64,000 bases of DNA from Leptasterias polaris (taxonomy: Eukaryota; Echinodermata; Asteroidea; Forcipulatida; Asteriidae). Positions 1-60,701 of this stretch are shown here, one piece after another. The notes under the pieces are model-generated. The model was not told the DNA's origin, did not search any database, and saw only the letters and a list, made by a program, of their open reading frames with translations. Location of the stretch: positions 4,650,001-4,714,000 of the forward strand of contig JAZGTN010000002.1 in NCBI GenBank assembly GCA_037783415.1, given 5' to 3'. The first letter of the stretch is position 1. Every line of letters starts with the position of its first letter. Both the position numbers and the translations under genes were made by a program.

Positions 1-698
1 ACTTTGAGATTTGAGAATGTTACTGTTGAATCAAGTTGATAAGATGCCACGTTTCAGTCACCTGAATTTAAAAACTGTCTCAACAAGATTCATTGACTCT
101 TTAGCTTCTGTGATTGTTTTCAAGGAAGCCATTGTAAGTAGCACAATAGTTACTGCCTACTGTGAAAATTGCTGAATGATTTTGTATCGTACTGACTGGT
201 TTAATCTTTGAGCAATACACTTGCAAGTATAGCTGAGTCATCAAGGTCTATGTATTATGATCCCTTTAGAATGTCAAGTCAAAAAAGGTTTATCATTCAA
301 GAAACATGCACAAAATGGACTTATTGAAACATTCAGGGTTCTCTCTATGCACAAGCTAGTGTATCTGGTTCCTACATGTGAATTGCGGGTCAATACGCAC
401 GAATGGCGCAACAATTTTTTTTAAATATTATTTATTATTATAATTTTGTTATTAACTTAAGATCGAATTCACAAAAATCATGAAGATAAATATATTTGGA
501 TTGCCCCAGATTGCACTAGGGATCTTGAAGCCAAAGATAAACATCAAGTAAAAAGCAGACATCGGTTCAATTCAGCGTGCTTCAGTCAAACTTAAAGATT
601 GTTTGTCCAAAATGCCCCACAGGTTGGAAAAATCCTGGGGAGAACCCTGATTAGTCATTTTAAATAGTTACTTTGAATTTCTTGACTGTTTTTTCCAG
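1..698 (+). other. Intron sequence 5' of the first visible exon
   Basis: AT-rich sequence without a recognisable exon, ending in the polypyrimidine tract and AG acceptor at 691-698. The upstream part of the gene (start codon, HSA domain) is outside the window. Confidence 0.6.
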
Positions 699-51069
<50,371 letters not shown>

Positions 51070-52800
51070 GGGACGGATGTCCACACCAAACGTCTTATGC
51101 CTCATCCAATCAGTGGTGAATCTTTGTAACTTTAAAACAGTCTCTTCTATCATCTAGTGAGTTGGTGGTTCATGGCCAACCCTACCTAACCACATTACAT
51201 CGGCATTCTGAAAAAAGAAATTCCATGCGTGGTATTTTAAAGGAAAGACAACAAAGGTTTCTCATAATAAGCACCGGGATTTGTTATTTTCTTATGAGTA
51301 AATATTTATATGCACTCACCGTGAATTGCAAAACCGTTTAAAATGCATGGCGGTTGCAGAGAGGGCATTATTGCAGCAACTGCTGCTCCCGAAACTTTGG
51401 TCTTAAAGTCTTGTAGTTTTATTTCAGGGAATTGTGATTTGTGTATTTCTGGTAGTGACTTGCGGTTTAATTTGAGTGTTGTTTGTATTCTGTTTATTTA
51501 TTTTGGTGGGGTTTTGGTTTTTGTGTGTTCAGGGGATTGATGGGTACATTTTCTTTACTAATTCAAAATTCATCTGGATTGACATGGCTTGGAAAATACT
51601 TTTGAACATTTATGGAAAAATATTAAGCAACTTAAATTTCATAAAGCTGTTTAGCTGAAAATACTGCTTGGAATAATTCTTTGCTTAGCCAAAAATGAGT
51701 AGGGCACCAGTCGCAACAATGTTAACTTTATCAAATGTTGGCTGGTAACCTTTTTCTGTGCTTAGCAAGTTTTTGTGCTTACAAGCTTTATGAAATTGGG
51801 CTCAGGAGCTATAAGGTATGCAACAGACAAAAGTCAAAGTGATTCTGGAACGTGAATTGTTATACAGAATGATTCGGAACATGTTTCTGTGTCGGCAAAT
51901 ACAACTACCTGTATTGCCTTTCTTAATGGCTAAATACTACAATTTTAAAAACTATTTAAATTGTCGGGTGATTTGGACATCCGTTATGAATTTCATTTAA
52001 GTTTATGATGATTTTAAGAAATGAATTTGTTTGGTTGAATGCACTTGTTGGTTGAGAATTTGAAGACACAAACAAATTTTTTATTTTTTTTTAAGTTAAA
52101 ATTTGTGTAAGACAAGAGTATTATTATGCAGTCATGCGACAGATCTTTGCATTTTAACAATTTAAGCAGATTTTTCAAGGATCTTAAGGGAAACATGTTG
52201 CAACGGAAAAAACCCAAACAGAAAATGCCCAATGCAGACACTGCTATTATTCTATATTATAAAGTCTGTAGGATTTTGTAGTTATGTATCTATAAATAGC
52301 ACGATGATGTAATGAAAATAAACCTCAAAGTACTCACTTCTCTTTAAATTGTTTCCTATGGTGACAAATTTGTTATTTTCTAGCCCTTTTAAAAAAAAAC
52401 AGTATGTATGAAGGGGTTTTGTGTTCAAAATATGCGCTAGTCAGCAGACTGGTCCTCTATGGATACCCCGACCTCTGAACTCCAAGATTGATTTGGCCAG
52501 TGTCATCATCATCATCATGTCGGTTTTAAGGCCGTTGTCCAGTCTGTTCTGGGTTGGCCTGCTTTCTCCCTATGGCTCTCCACCACTTGGCCCTATCCGT
52601 CGCGTCCCTTGCATTGACTCCAAGCAGTTTCATGTAATTTGTTGCGGAGCTCTGTCATGGGGTAACATTTAGGCCTGCTTCTCGCTATTTGTTCTCGCCC
52701 TGGATTAAATCAATCAAAGGCAAAGTGTACCTATGTTTTTGGAGCCATTAAGTTGTTTCTATCTTATAAATGTAGATGTATACAATATTCAGTGCAAAAG
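51070..52800 (+). other. 3' UTR of the EP400-like isoform and downstream region
   Basis: Untranslated, AT-rich. Includes a GCTTAGCA-type repeat (51653-51805). Duplicated at 60702-62270 and, after an extra 1.6 kb, at about 63884-64000. Confidence 0.7.
52317..52322 (+). terminator. Candidate poly(A) signal of the EP400-like isoform
   Basis: AATAAA about 1.25 kb after the stop in TGAAAATAAACC, conserved in the duplicate at 61953-61958. Confidence 0.5.
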
Positions 52801-53136
52801 GTGGAAGGATTTTACCGAAAATCTGGAGCAGATATGTCCATGCAGGAAGAAGAATCAACACCTGTATTTGCTTCTTTCCAAGGAAGTTGTTTATGGTCAT
52901 CAATTTTTTTAGTAATTACCAAAGATATACCCCCTTTAACAAATAAGCCATCTGGGATTGAGACTTTGCTCAGCAAGTTCATTATGTGCATATCTTGGAC
53001 ACGGGGTCACAAGAACCTTCAGAACCTTCAGAAAATTTATACTGCATGAAAACGCCTGGAGTAGCTTTCTAAACATGCAGAACAAGTTTTATGTCAAAGG
53101 AACATACACCATAGTTTATGTTCTGTAATGTTCGAC

Positions 53137-53161
53137 CATAGAGAAAGGTCCTTTCTCTATG
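53137..53161. repeat. Perfect short palindrome
   Basis: CATAGAGAAAGG and CCTTTCTCTATG are exact reverse complements separated by one base, about 285 bp upstream of the DDX52 start codon. Confidence 0.9.
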
Positions 53162-53316
53162 ATTCGACCCTTTCTTTTTATACTCTCCACCCAAGTTTCG
53201 GAACAAACATCACTTCGGACAAAAGAGTTAATATCCAAAGAAATGCTACTGGGACTTTTAACTTTCTGAGAGGTAAAACTTATTCCCACAGCATGTAGAA
53301 AAACTATCATGGTTCA

Positions 53317-53456
53317 AATTGCGCGCTTTGGAAAAATTTCGCATATTACAAATATGCGCGCTAAAGCTGGTTTGCGCAATTTGCGAAAAAGGTCCTCTTT
53401 GAAAATTGCGCTCAACAACCACATGGATGTGCTCATGACGTGAAAATGGCGACCTC
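53317..53456 (+). promoter_or_regulatory. Candidate DDX52 promoter with GCGC boxes and a YY1-like site on the ATG
   Basis: Repeated words AATTGCGCGCTTT, ATATGCGCGCTAAA, TTTGCGCAATTTGCG and AATTGCGC lie 40-130 bp before the start codon. The start codon itself sits in AAAATGGCGAC, which fits the YY1 consensus AANATGGCGNC. No TATA box seen. Function is inferred from position. Confidence 0.4.
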
Positions 53457-53535
53457 CATGGACCTTTTCCGAAAACTTGGTGCTGGTCTAAAATTTGATC
53501 TGCAGCGCTTTAGAAAGGATGCCGAAAAGTTTCAG
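53446..53535 (+). CDS. DDX52: DDX52 (Rok1-type DEAD-box RNA helicase), coding exon 1
   Basis: DDX52/Rok1 is a nucleolar ATP-dependent RNA helicase needed for processing of 18S pre-rRNA. This exon encodes 30 residues, MATSMDLFRKLGAGLKFDLQ and RFRKDAEKFQ, and ends phase 0 at TTTCAG|GTGAGT. The pattern DLFR-LGAG-KFD-RRF-DA-FQ is the N-terminus of vertebrate DDX52. The ATG is the first in frame and follows a plausible promoter. Same strand as domino, about 2.4 kb after its stop. Confidence 0.87.
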
Positions 53536-53895
53536 GTGAGTTCAATCATGTGTCGTAGTCTTTACATTACATATACTGCGTGTTATTAATTAAATTGGTA
53601 TAATAATATAAATAATGGGAATTGCAGTTGAATGTCCGTGATGCTATTTTACCGTGAAAAATATTATTAGTCTGGTTCCGAGTCAACAATGTCTCTGTGA
53701 CTTCCTTTTCACGAGGTGAGAATCAGACCATTTATAAATTTTGGACTATGTCCCTTTAAAAAAAAAACCTCAGGAGCCACAAATCGGGGAAAGAAAATGT
53801 AGCAAGTTACTTAGTGTAGTCATATGAAGCAACAGAATATTCTTCTTGTAAAACACAAATTGACTCCTACGATCTTCTTTCCTGTAAAGTAATTT

Positions 53896-54864
53896 CAGGG
53901 TTCGAAATTAGCGGTCGCCCGGTCGCCAAATGCGAGTGAAAACAGCGGCGGGCGAGTCAAAACCCTTCCTTTACGCCGGGCGAGTTAAATAATTGTTCTT
54001 GTTCACAATAAATGAGGGTACGGTTGTAAAATCCCAAAGAAAGTTTTTATTAAAGCTTTTAGTTTGATAAGTCTGGATATTTGCTTGATTTAATGTGGCC
54101 GCGATCGCGATCGCGATCGCGAACGGAATTGCGATCGTTCATTTTGGTATACAAACGTTAAAACACCTCACATACTGCCGAGTATCCACACAACACGTGA
54201 TCGGTCCCACACATAACGTTCGGTCGCCCACCGGTACATGCATAGCGCATACACAACACACAGTACATGTACATGTACAACACAGTCGGTCCAAAGTCCA
54301 AGCTAACCAACATTCCACACGTTGATTAATGGCCGTTGATAATTACCATATTCATAAGAGCTTGGCTAGACTTCAACGCAGTACACGTTCACGAACGGAG
54401 TAAAGAATTGCCGCACAGAGTGTGCCGCACGCATGCAGATTGTGTACAATACACAGCCTTGGATGAAGTCTAATTAAACATCGACAACTTTTGCCGATAG
54501 AGGGCGATGCAGGGCAAAGTTCATTGAATTATTTCTCAATGTGCGTTGTCGAACGATCGTTGATTCGCGAAGATTTTATTGCAAATGAAGTTCAAAACAA
54601 CCGATCTTCAAATCAAGAATCCATGAAAATGGTTGATGATGGAAAAGGTATGATTTAGGACAAAAATTAGGGGATAAAATCATCCCAAAACGCAATTTTG
54701 CGAACTTCACTTCCGTGCGTTTTTTTTTTTTTTTTGGGGACGTTTTGAAAATTGTGTGCGTCACGTCAATACATGCGGGCTAGTGAAAAAACCTGCGGGC
54801 GATCCAAAATTTTGGTTGATTCGCCCGGCCGGCGAGTGGAAAAAAAAGTTAAGGGAAACCCCTG
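53896..54864. mobile_element. hAT-like non-autonomous element, sharing its core with 12557-13736
   Basis: About 970 bp from CAGGGTTCGAAATTAG to GGGAAACCCCTG, flanked by TAATTT (left) and AATTTT (right). GCGGTCGCCCGGTCGCC near the left end is mirrored by CGCCCGGCCGGCGAG near the right. From about 54123 the core matches 12738-13200 (GAATTGCGATCGTTCATTTT). No ORF. Confidence 0.7.
54099..54122. repeat. (GCGATC)n microsatellite
   Basis: Four self-complementary GCGATC hexamers in a row inside the hAT-like element. Each joint forms GCGATCGC palindromes. Confidence 0.9.
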
Positions 54865-55091
54865 AATTTTACTTCTGCCCGAAAAATGTCAATGTAACTC
54901 GCAGTCGCAGTCCCAATAAAAATTGCAGAAAACTTGTATTTTCATCAAAAATGTCAAACCCATCCATGTTTTGCAAGGTGACAGCGAGCAATTAAGCAAG
55001 TAACAACTGAATCTCTGGCCATATCGAGGACATCATTTAAACAGACTGATTGCTCATGTAACTACCATGTAACTCACTGAGTGACATAGTT

Positions 55092-55155
55092 GCGATAATC
55101 GTAACCCTCCATCTTCCCGATTGACCGTCGGGAGGTGGAGGGTTACGATTATCGC
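55092..55155. repeat. Long hairpin, perfect 20-bp outer arms
   Basis: GCGATAATCGTAACCCTCCA (55092-55111) pairs exactly with 55136-55155. The arms continue inward with CTTCCCGA / TCGGGAGG (one mismatch) to a short loop. Looks like a tiny fold-back element; an RNA role is possible but unproven. Confidence 0.85.
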
Positions 55156-55556
55156 AGCTAGTATGAGTGACACTTACTGAGTGATGAGTGAGACCAATTA
55201 TATTATGGAAATAGAAAACAGAGTACGGTCATGATTGTAGCCCGAATGTGTAGTTCAGTATTCCATACTTCTGACCTAGCCAGGCCCATCAAATTGGGCT
55301 TTTTGTGCTGTAGTGTTATTCAAATAGTTGTCATTATATGATAATACCAATGTTAGAGAGCCATAACAGGTCAACATGGTAGGCCAGAGTTAATCACCAT
55401 GGTTGGTGAATGGTGACTGTAAATGAGTTGACAACAAAGTAGAATCAGCTATTATATTGATAAAAACTTATAGAGCCACAACGTTTTTGACATACCAGCT
55501 GATGTCAAAATCCACCAGCTACACTTTGAAGGTATTTTCAATGATTCAACCAACAG

Positions 55557-55904
55557 ATCATAAAACCAGTATCGAAACAGGCTACAAAGCAGCAGATTTC
55601 AAAAGCTCTTGATATCTTTGGTGCCAAAGATAGCCCGAGAGTAAACCAGGATGCACAACAACAATCGGGTATCGCACAAGATGCCTCACAAAGACATCAA
55701 CACCCAAAGAAGAAAGGGAAGAAGCGTCAAGCAGAACAGATCTCTGCGGCATCACAGATGAAGAGGAGTAAGAAGATGGAGAAAGAGGAAGACATCTTGG
55801 ATGATGGAGAGGAGATGCAACTGATGTCCTCCTTGCATCCAAGCAGGAGGGTTGATGATCAAAAACAGACAGCTGAGAAACAGGAGCAAGCAAGAAGAGA
55901 TCAG
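55557..55904 (+). CDS. DDX52: DDX52 coding exon 2
   Basis: 348 bp, phase 0 both sides; donor GATCAG|GTAATC. Encodes IIKPVSKQATKQQISKALDI, FGAKDSPR and then a Lys/Glu/Gln-rich charged region (HPKKKGKKRQAEQ; MKRSKKMEKEEDILDDGEEM). The LDIFG motif matches the LDFFG motif of vertebrate DDX52, which is also followed by a charged, poorly conserved linker. The helicase core exons are not present in the window. Confidence 0.87.
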
Positions 55905-56925
55905 GTAATCTGATTTTTGTGTGTTTTGTTTGTTTGATTAGAGATGAATAAATGGATCAGTGCCGAGTAGCACAACTTGCAGACCAGCTGGACCAACTTA
56001 AGTTCCTTCAATGATACAAGCGTGGAATTTGACAGACATGAGTCAGAGAATGTCATCAGTAAGATATTTTGCTATAGGGCCATTGCAGATTTGTCCTTTG
56101 AACAAATAGAGGTAGAATAACAAGCAATGGCAGCCATTTTGAATCTTTGAAATTTTCTTGTTCTACCTATAGCCAAATATCTTTGTCATGACATATGGTG
56201 ACTGTTTGATAATTACCATGCTTGTATCATAGGCACAATTCCCCCAAATATTTCCCCTATCTGCCCCTTACTTAACTAACCTCTTCTGTTAATTTCACTT
56301 TTCCCAAATTCCTACCATCCAACGTGGCATTGCACACCAAGGCCCATAGATTCATGTGATTTATGGAGCATCTCAAAAGTCGGGCACATTCTAGGCACAA
56401 AGAATGTTCCCGTGGGCACACGCCTGCAATCTATTGGACCGCCAAAAACGTTTCACTAGACCGCATCATTGTGCTGGAGTACTAGAGCAATCCTACATGA
56501 GTGAATATGCATTTAATATTTTGCACGTTCTATTGGAACGTTCTGGTGGTCCAATGGAGTAGTCCATGGCACGGACTACAATATTTATCCGATCCAATTG
56601 GATCATTCCTACAGTTGTGACTTTTGAGGTGCTCCCCTACAGGGCGTCGTAAGCTCAGAATTTGGTGGTAAGCATTGCTATGCCGTTTAGCAGAAAATAC
56701 TGCTTGGAAAATTTATTTGCTCAGCAAAAAATGAGTGGGGCACCAGTCGCAACAATTTTAACTTTATGTAATGTTAGCAAGTACCGTAATTTCCTGCGGA
56801 TAAGACGCGGGGCGTACAAGGCGCAGGGCCGTGAAATTACCACACAAAAAAACAAGCGTCAACAGACAAGGCACACTGCCGCACAAGGCGCATATCTTAC
56901 ATGCACCTTTGACTGCAAACAGCAG

Positions 56926-57006
56926 GCCATGAAGCAGCACCAGCTAATGCAGCAGCAGCAACAGCAGCAGCTCACCCAGCAGCAAGTGACTGCACAGCAG
57001 CAGGCC
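56926..57006 (+). pseudogene. Duplicate of exon 32, 5'-truncated
   Basis: Starts inside the exon at the junction with the TA-MITE (CAAACAGCAG shared by both sides). Keeps the Gln run and the donor ATCAAG|GTCAGT. No acceptor upstream. Confidence 0.85.
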
Positions 57007-57647
57007 CAGATCAAGGTCAGTTCACGATCTCTTGATGAACCAGTAAAGATGAAAGTGCTTTGGGTTATCAAAATTTGGATTTAGCAGAGAGAGTTACTTG
57101 CAACAATTCCCGCTTCCTCCACCTGAATAAAAAAAAATAAAATGATATCTGCTTTTTTATGTTTTTTCACTTCATGTACAATATTGAAGCAGGATGATAG
57201 CTCTCAATTCAACAGTTGACAATTATTTCCATTCTCATCTGGCATACTAATAGAAATGTTGAGTTGGAAAAAAACCCAGCAACCTCAGTTTTGCAGGAGC
57301 TTTGCCACAATAATTGATTGAAGAAAGGAAAAAAATTGGGGGAAAAGTTCACAGAACTTGGGAAAGTACCGAGTACACAGTGCTTAATACACATCGGTGT
57401 ATCAAGGGTAAAAAACCAATTATGTTCTTCATCCCGATGCAAAATTAAAATTTTAAAATATAACAAAATACAGAAAATAAACTTCTATTAAAAAAGGTTC
57501 TGTCTGTTTTAACATGAACATGTAACACATTTTGGATTAGGGGCATGACGTCTCACTCTATCATTATCATGAAAACATTACAAAGTTATGAATAGTCTCT
57601 GAGTGCATATGTTAGAATGAATCTTCCTATGTTATCCTGTTCGTCAG

Positions 57648-57836
57648 CTGAAGCAAGCAGAACTGAAGCGCCTCCATCATGCACAGGCTCAGGCTCAGGC
57701 GCAAGCAGTCCAGCTACAGTCAGGGCAGAAAGCATCTACCAGCACCGTAGCGGTCAGTCAGGTGGCTGCAGTGGTCAGTGCAAGTTCTACTCTCACCCAG
57801 GCTCAGCTGACCCAAGCTGGACAACAGAGAGCACAG
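57648..57836 (+). pseudogene. Duplicate of exon 33 with 27-bp in-frame deletion
   Basis: 189 bp against 216 bp in 45090-45305. Nine codons of the AQ repeat are missing. Splice sites are kept. Confidence 0.88.
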
Positions 57837-58142
57837 GTCCATTTGATTGTGTTATTTATGTTTTTAAATTTATCACAAATTGCTTGAAGTGTCCAAGAGA
57901 CAGAGTGGAACACCCCCCCCCCCAAAAAAAAAATAAACAATAACAAAATTAAAATGGAATTGATTTTCCAAGCCATCTGTCAGAGCAAAAATTTTGTTTT
58001 GGTTTCTGGGAGGTACTTACAAAATTCTTTACAAGTCTTGCAAACTGTGATTTCCTAGTGGATTGTGCAATACTACAACAAAATGTGCACTCATTGAAAA
58101 GATTAGTCACTTTTATCCAACCATTGGCTCATGATGATTTTG

Positions 58143-58390
58143 TTGTTTTTGTAAAATTCTTTACAAGTCTTTAAAATATTGACTTTTGACTGTGATTGAT
58201 AACTGGATTGTGCAAAATTGAAGAAAAAAACTGCCTTAATTGAAAACATTGTCACATTTATCCAACCATTGGTTCATGATGATTTTATTGTTTTTGTAAA
58301 ATTCTTTACAAGTCTTTAAAATATTGACTTTTGACTGTGATTGATAACTGGATTGTGCAAAACTGGGAAAAAAAACTGCCTTAATTGAAA
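58143..58390. repeat. 145-bp tandem duplication in the copy of intron 33
   Basis: TTGTTTTTGTAAAATTCTTT ... TAACTGGATTGTGCAAAA occurs at 58143 and again at 58288. The corresponding intron at 45590-45690 lacks it. Confidence 0.8.
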
Positions 58391-58495
58391 ACATTTATCC
58401 AACCATTGGTGCATGATGATTTTTTTTCCAATGTGATGTGAAACAGTAGTTTTTGTGGTCACTGAATAAAAAAAACCCAATGTTCATGTTAGCAG

Positions 58496-58822
58496 CTAGC
58501 AGGCAAGACTGTGACCCGCTCCTTGAAGAGTGACGAAGTGGCAGCTTTTATCAAACGTCAGCAGCTCCTCAACCTGAAGAATACCAAGACGACCACATCG
58601 GCCATCACCACTCTGCCGTTGACCACCGTGGCAGGGGTCAAGGGTATCACCGTCAGCGGGTTGACCATCGGATCGACGTCAGGTGGCCAGAAGGGTCTCA
58701 CTCAGGGTCAACAGGGGAGCATTCCAATGAAAGCCCTGACCATCCCCACTGGGTCCAAAATGAACTTCCAACAGATTCTCCAGATGCAGGAGGTTCAGCA
58801 CCAGGCCAAGCAACAGCAACTG
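58496..58822 (+). pseudogene. Duplicate of exon 34, intact frame
   Basis: 327 bp, same length as 45758-46084, with a few substitutions (for example KSLTIPPG to KALTIPTG, MQKV to MQEV). Splice sites intact. Some changes alter residues, which fits relaxed constraint or allelic variation. Confidence 0.88.
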
Positions 58823-59326
58823 GTGAGTGGTGCCCACATCAGTGCTACTTCAACTGGTCCCAATTTCGTGGCATTGCACACCAAGGCCCATAGATTCATG
58901 TGATTTATGGAGCATCTCAAAAGTCGGGCACATTCTAGGCACAAAGAATGTTCCCGTGGGCACACGCCTGCAATCTATTGGACCGCCAAAAACGTTTCAC
59001 TAGACCGCATCATTGTGCTGGAGTACTAGAGCAATCCTACATGAGTGAATATGCATTTAATATTTTGCACGTTCTATTGGAACGTTCTGGTGGTCCAATG
59101 GAGTAGTCCATGGCACGGACTACAATATTTATCCGATCCAATTGGATCATTCCTACAGTTGTGACTTTTGAGGTGCTCCCCTACAGGGCGTCGTAAGCTC
59201 AGAATTTGGTGGTAAGCATTGCTATGCCGTTTAGCAGAAAATACTGCTTGGAAAATTGATTTGCTCAGCAAAAAATGAGTGGGGCACCAGTCGCAACAAT
59301 TTTAACTTTATGTAATGTTAGCAAGT

Positions 59327-59738
59327 ACCGTAATTTCCTGCGGATAAGACGCGGGGCGTACAAGGCGCAGGGCCGTGAAATTACCACACAAAAAACAAGC
59401 GTCAACAGACAAGGCACACTGCCGCACAAGGCGCATATCTTACATGCACCTTTGACTGCAAACAGCAGACCTTATCGGTACATCGCCAAAAAGGGGTCAT
59501 TTTGTTACCCTAAAAGTATCACGCTAATCAACACGTGAATAAATAGAAATCACGTGCGCTTGAAACATGTAGAGACATGTAGAAAAGTTCATTGTAAACT
59601 GAAACCAACCTACTGTTCAGCGGCATTTTCAGGAGATTCTTTCTCCCGTGTGTCACATGGAATTGAAGGGAGTTTAACCAACAGAGGGCGCTACCACAGA
59701 GCTGAAGGGAGTTTATTCAACAGAGGGCGCTACCATAC
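59327..59738. mobile_element. Truncated copy of the TA-flanked MITE
   Basis: Left 410 bp of the 46590-47714 element, cut at ACCATACG and joined directly to coding sequence of exon 37. Another truncated copy lies at 56784-56925. Confidence 0.85.
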
Positions 59739-60034
59739 GCAACCGGCTAAGATGCAGACTGCTGTGGTCACGCTCTCACAGGCGCAGCAGTCACCTGCCC
59801 AGCGGCAAGCTGTACTGCAGGCTCAAACGCAGCGATTGGTGCAGCAGCAAATCCAGGCCCAGAAACCAACAGGGTCTGTGCAGGCACAGCAGCAGCAAGC
59901 AGCTGCAGCTGCCCAGAAGCAGCGCCTTCAGCAACAGAAACTGCAAATTGTTCAGCAGCAACTGCAAAAAACGCTTCCACAGCAAACGCAGCCGAAACCA
60001 ACACCTCAGCCTCAAATTACAGTTCAGACTAAAC
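59737..60034 (+). pseudogene. Duplicate of exon 37, internal part
   Basis: Matches 50527-50824, starting ACGCAACCGGCTAAGATG, with small changes (AAAQQQ to AAAQKQ, QTLPKP to QTQPKP). Interrupted at 60034 by a LINE fragment. Confidence 0.88.
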
Positions 60035-60452
60035 TAAATGGTTGAAGGTCTATACAAATCTCTAATGCTAAATAAAGTTGAATCAATTCTGTCAGATGAA
60101 ACCCACCCCCTAAATGTACAGTTCAATCGAAGTGCTAGAAGCAACCGCCTGTTACAGCTCAGAATTAATACAAAGCGATATGCAAATTCATTTGTCCCCT
60201 CAGGTGTCCGAATTTTTAATGAACAATTGCAACGTTAAAATATTTTTGTAAAATCAATCTTTTATACTTCCAGTTTTTCATGTAATATACATATATTTCT
60301 ATAGATTTTTGTGGCTTGTAGTGTTTTTTTGTTCTGTTTTATATAATATTTTTAATATTTTAAATAATCTTACGTAAATTTTGTAAAAATTGTTGTTTAA
60401 AAGGCCGAAATGAATTTCCCATCGTGGATAATAAAGTGAATTGAATTGAATG
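60035..60452 (+). mobile_element. 5'-truncated LINE inserted in the duplicated exon 37
   Basis: 418 bp bounded by the 4-bp duplication AAAC (60031-60034, 60453-60456). Encodes the RT C-terminal tail LLQLRINTKRYANSFVPSGV plus RIFNEQLQR, then has AT-rich 3' sequence, AATAAAG and a short TTGAA tandem tail. The TTGAA-type tail is usual in some CR1/L2-like LINEs. The original exon at 50824 is uninterrupted. Confidence 0.88.
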
Positions 60453-60701
60453 AAACCTGAACCACAGGTTGAAGCTACAGCACAAGTGCCACAACCTCAG
60501 GCTCAGCCGCAGTCCCAGGAACAGACTAAAGTAGACGTTGAGGAGGAATCAGAAGGGTCTTCTCAAGCAGCAAAGAGGCAGGGCCCTGGTCCAGCTACAT
60601 CCCCTGATCCTCAGCAGCAACAGGCAAAGCAGCAGCCAGCAGTAAGGGCTTCCCCTTATGCAATGAGGCTAAGGAAGCCATCTCATACATCCAACCAATA
60701 A
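60453..60701 (+). pseudogene. Duplicate of exon 37, 3' end with stop
   Basis: Continues AAACCTGAACCACAGGTTGA to the stop at 60699-60701, corresponding to 50821-51069 with almost no change. Confidence 0.88.

Larger units (their letters stand above)
53536..55556 (+). other. DDX52 intron 1 (2.0 kb)
   Basis: Contains a hAT-like element (53896-54864) and a long hairpin (55092-55155). The rest is AT-rich. Acceptor CAACCAACAG at 55547-55556. Confidence 0.7.

Noticed and set aside
56662..57084. 140-codon frame joining repeat-derived sequence to a Gln run
   Set aside because: It is a chance in-frame fusion of the truncated TA-MITE with the duplicated exon 32 at a rearrangement junction.
59554..60045. 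163-codon frame ending in a Gln-rich stretch
   Set aside because: It is a fusion of MITE sequence, the internal part of duplicated exon 37 and the first bases of the LINE. Not a gene.
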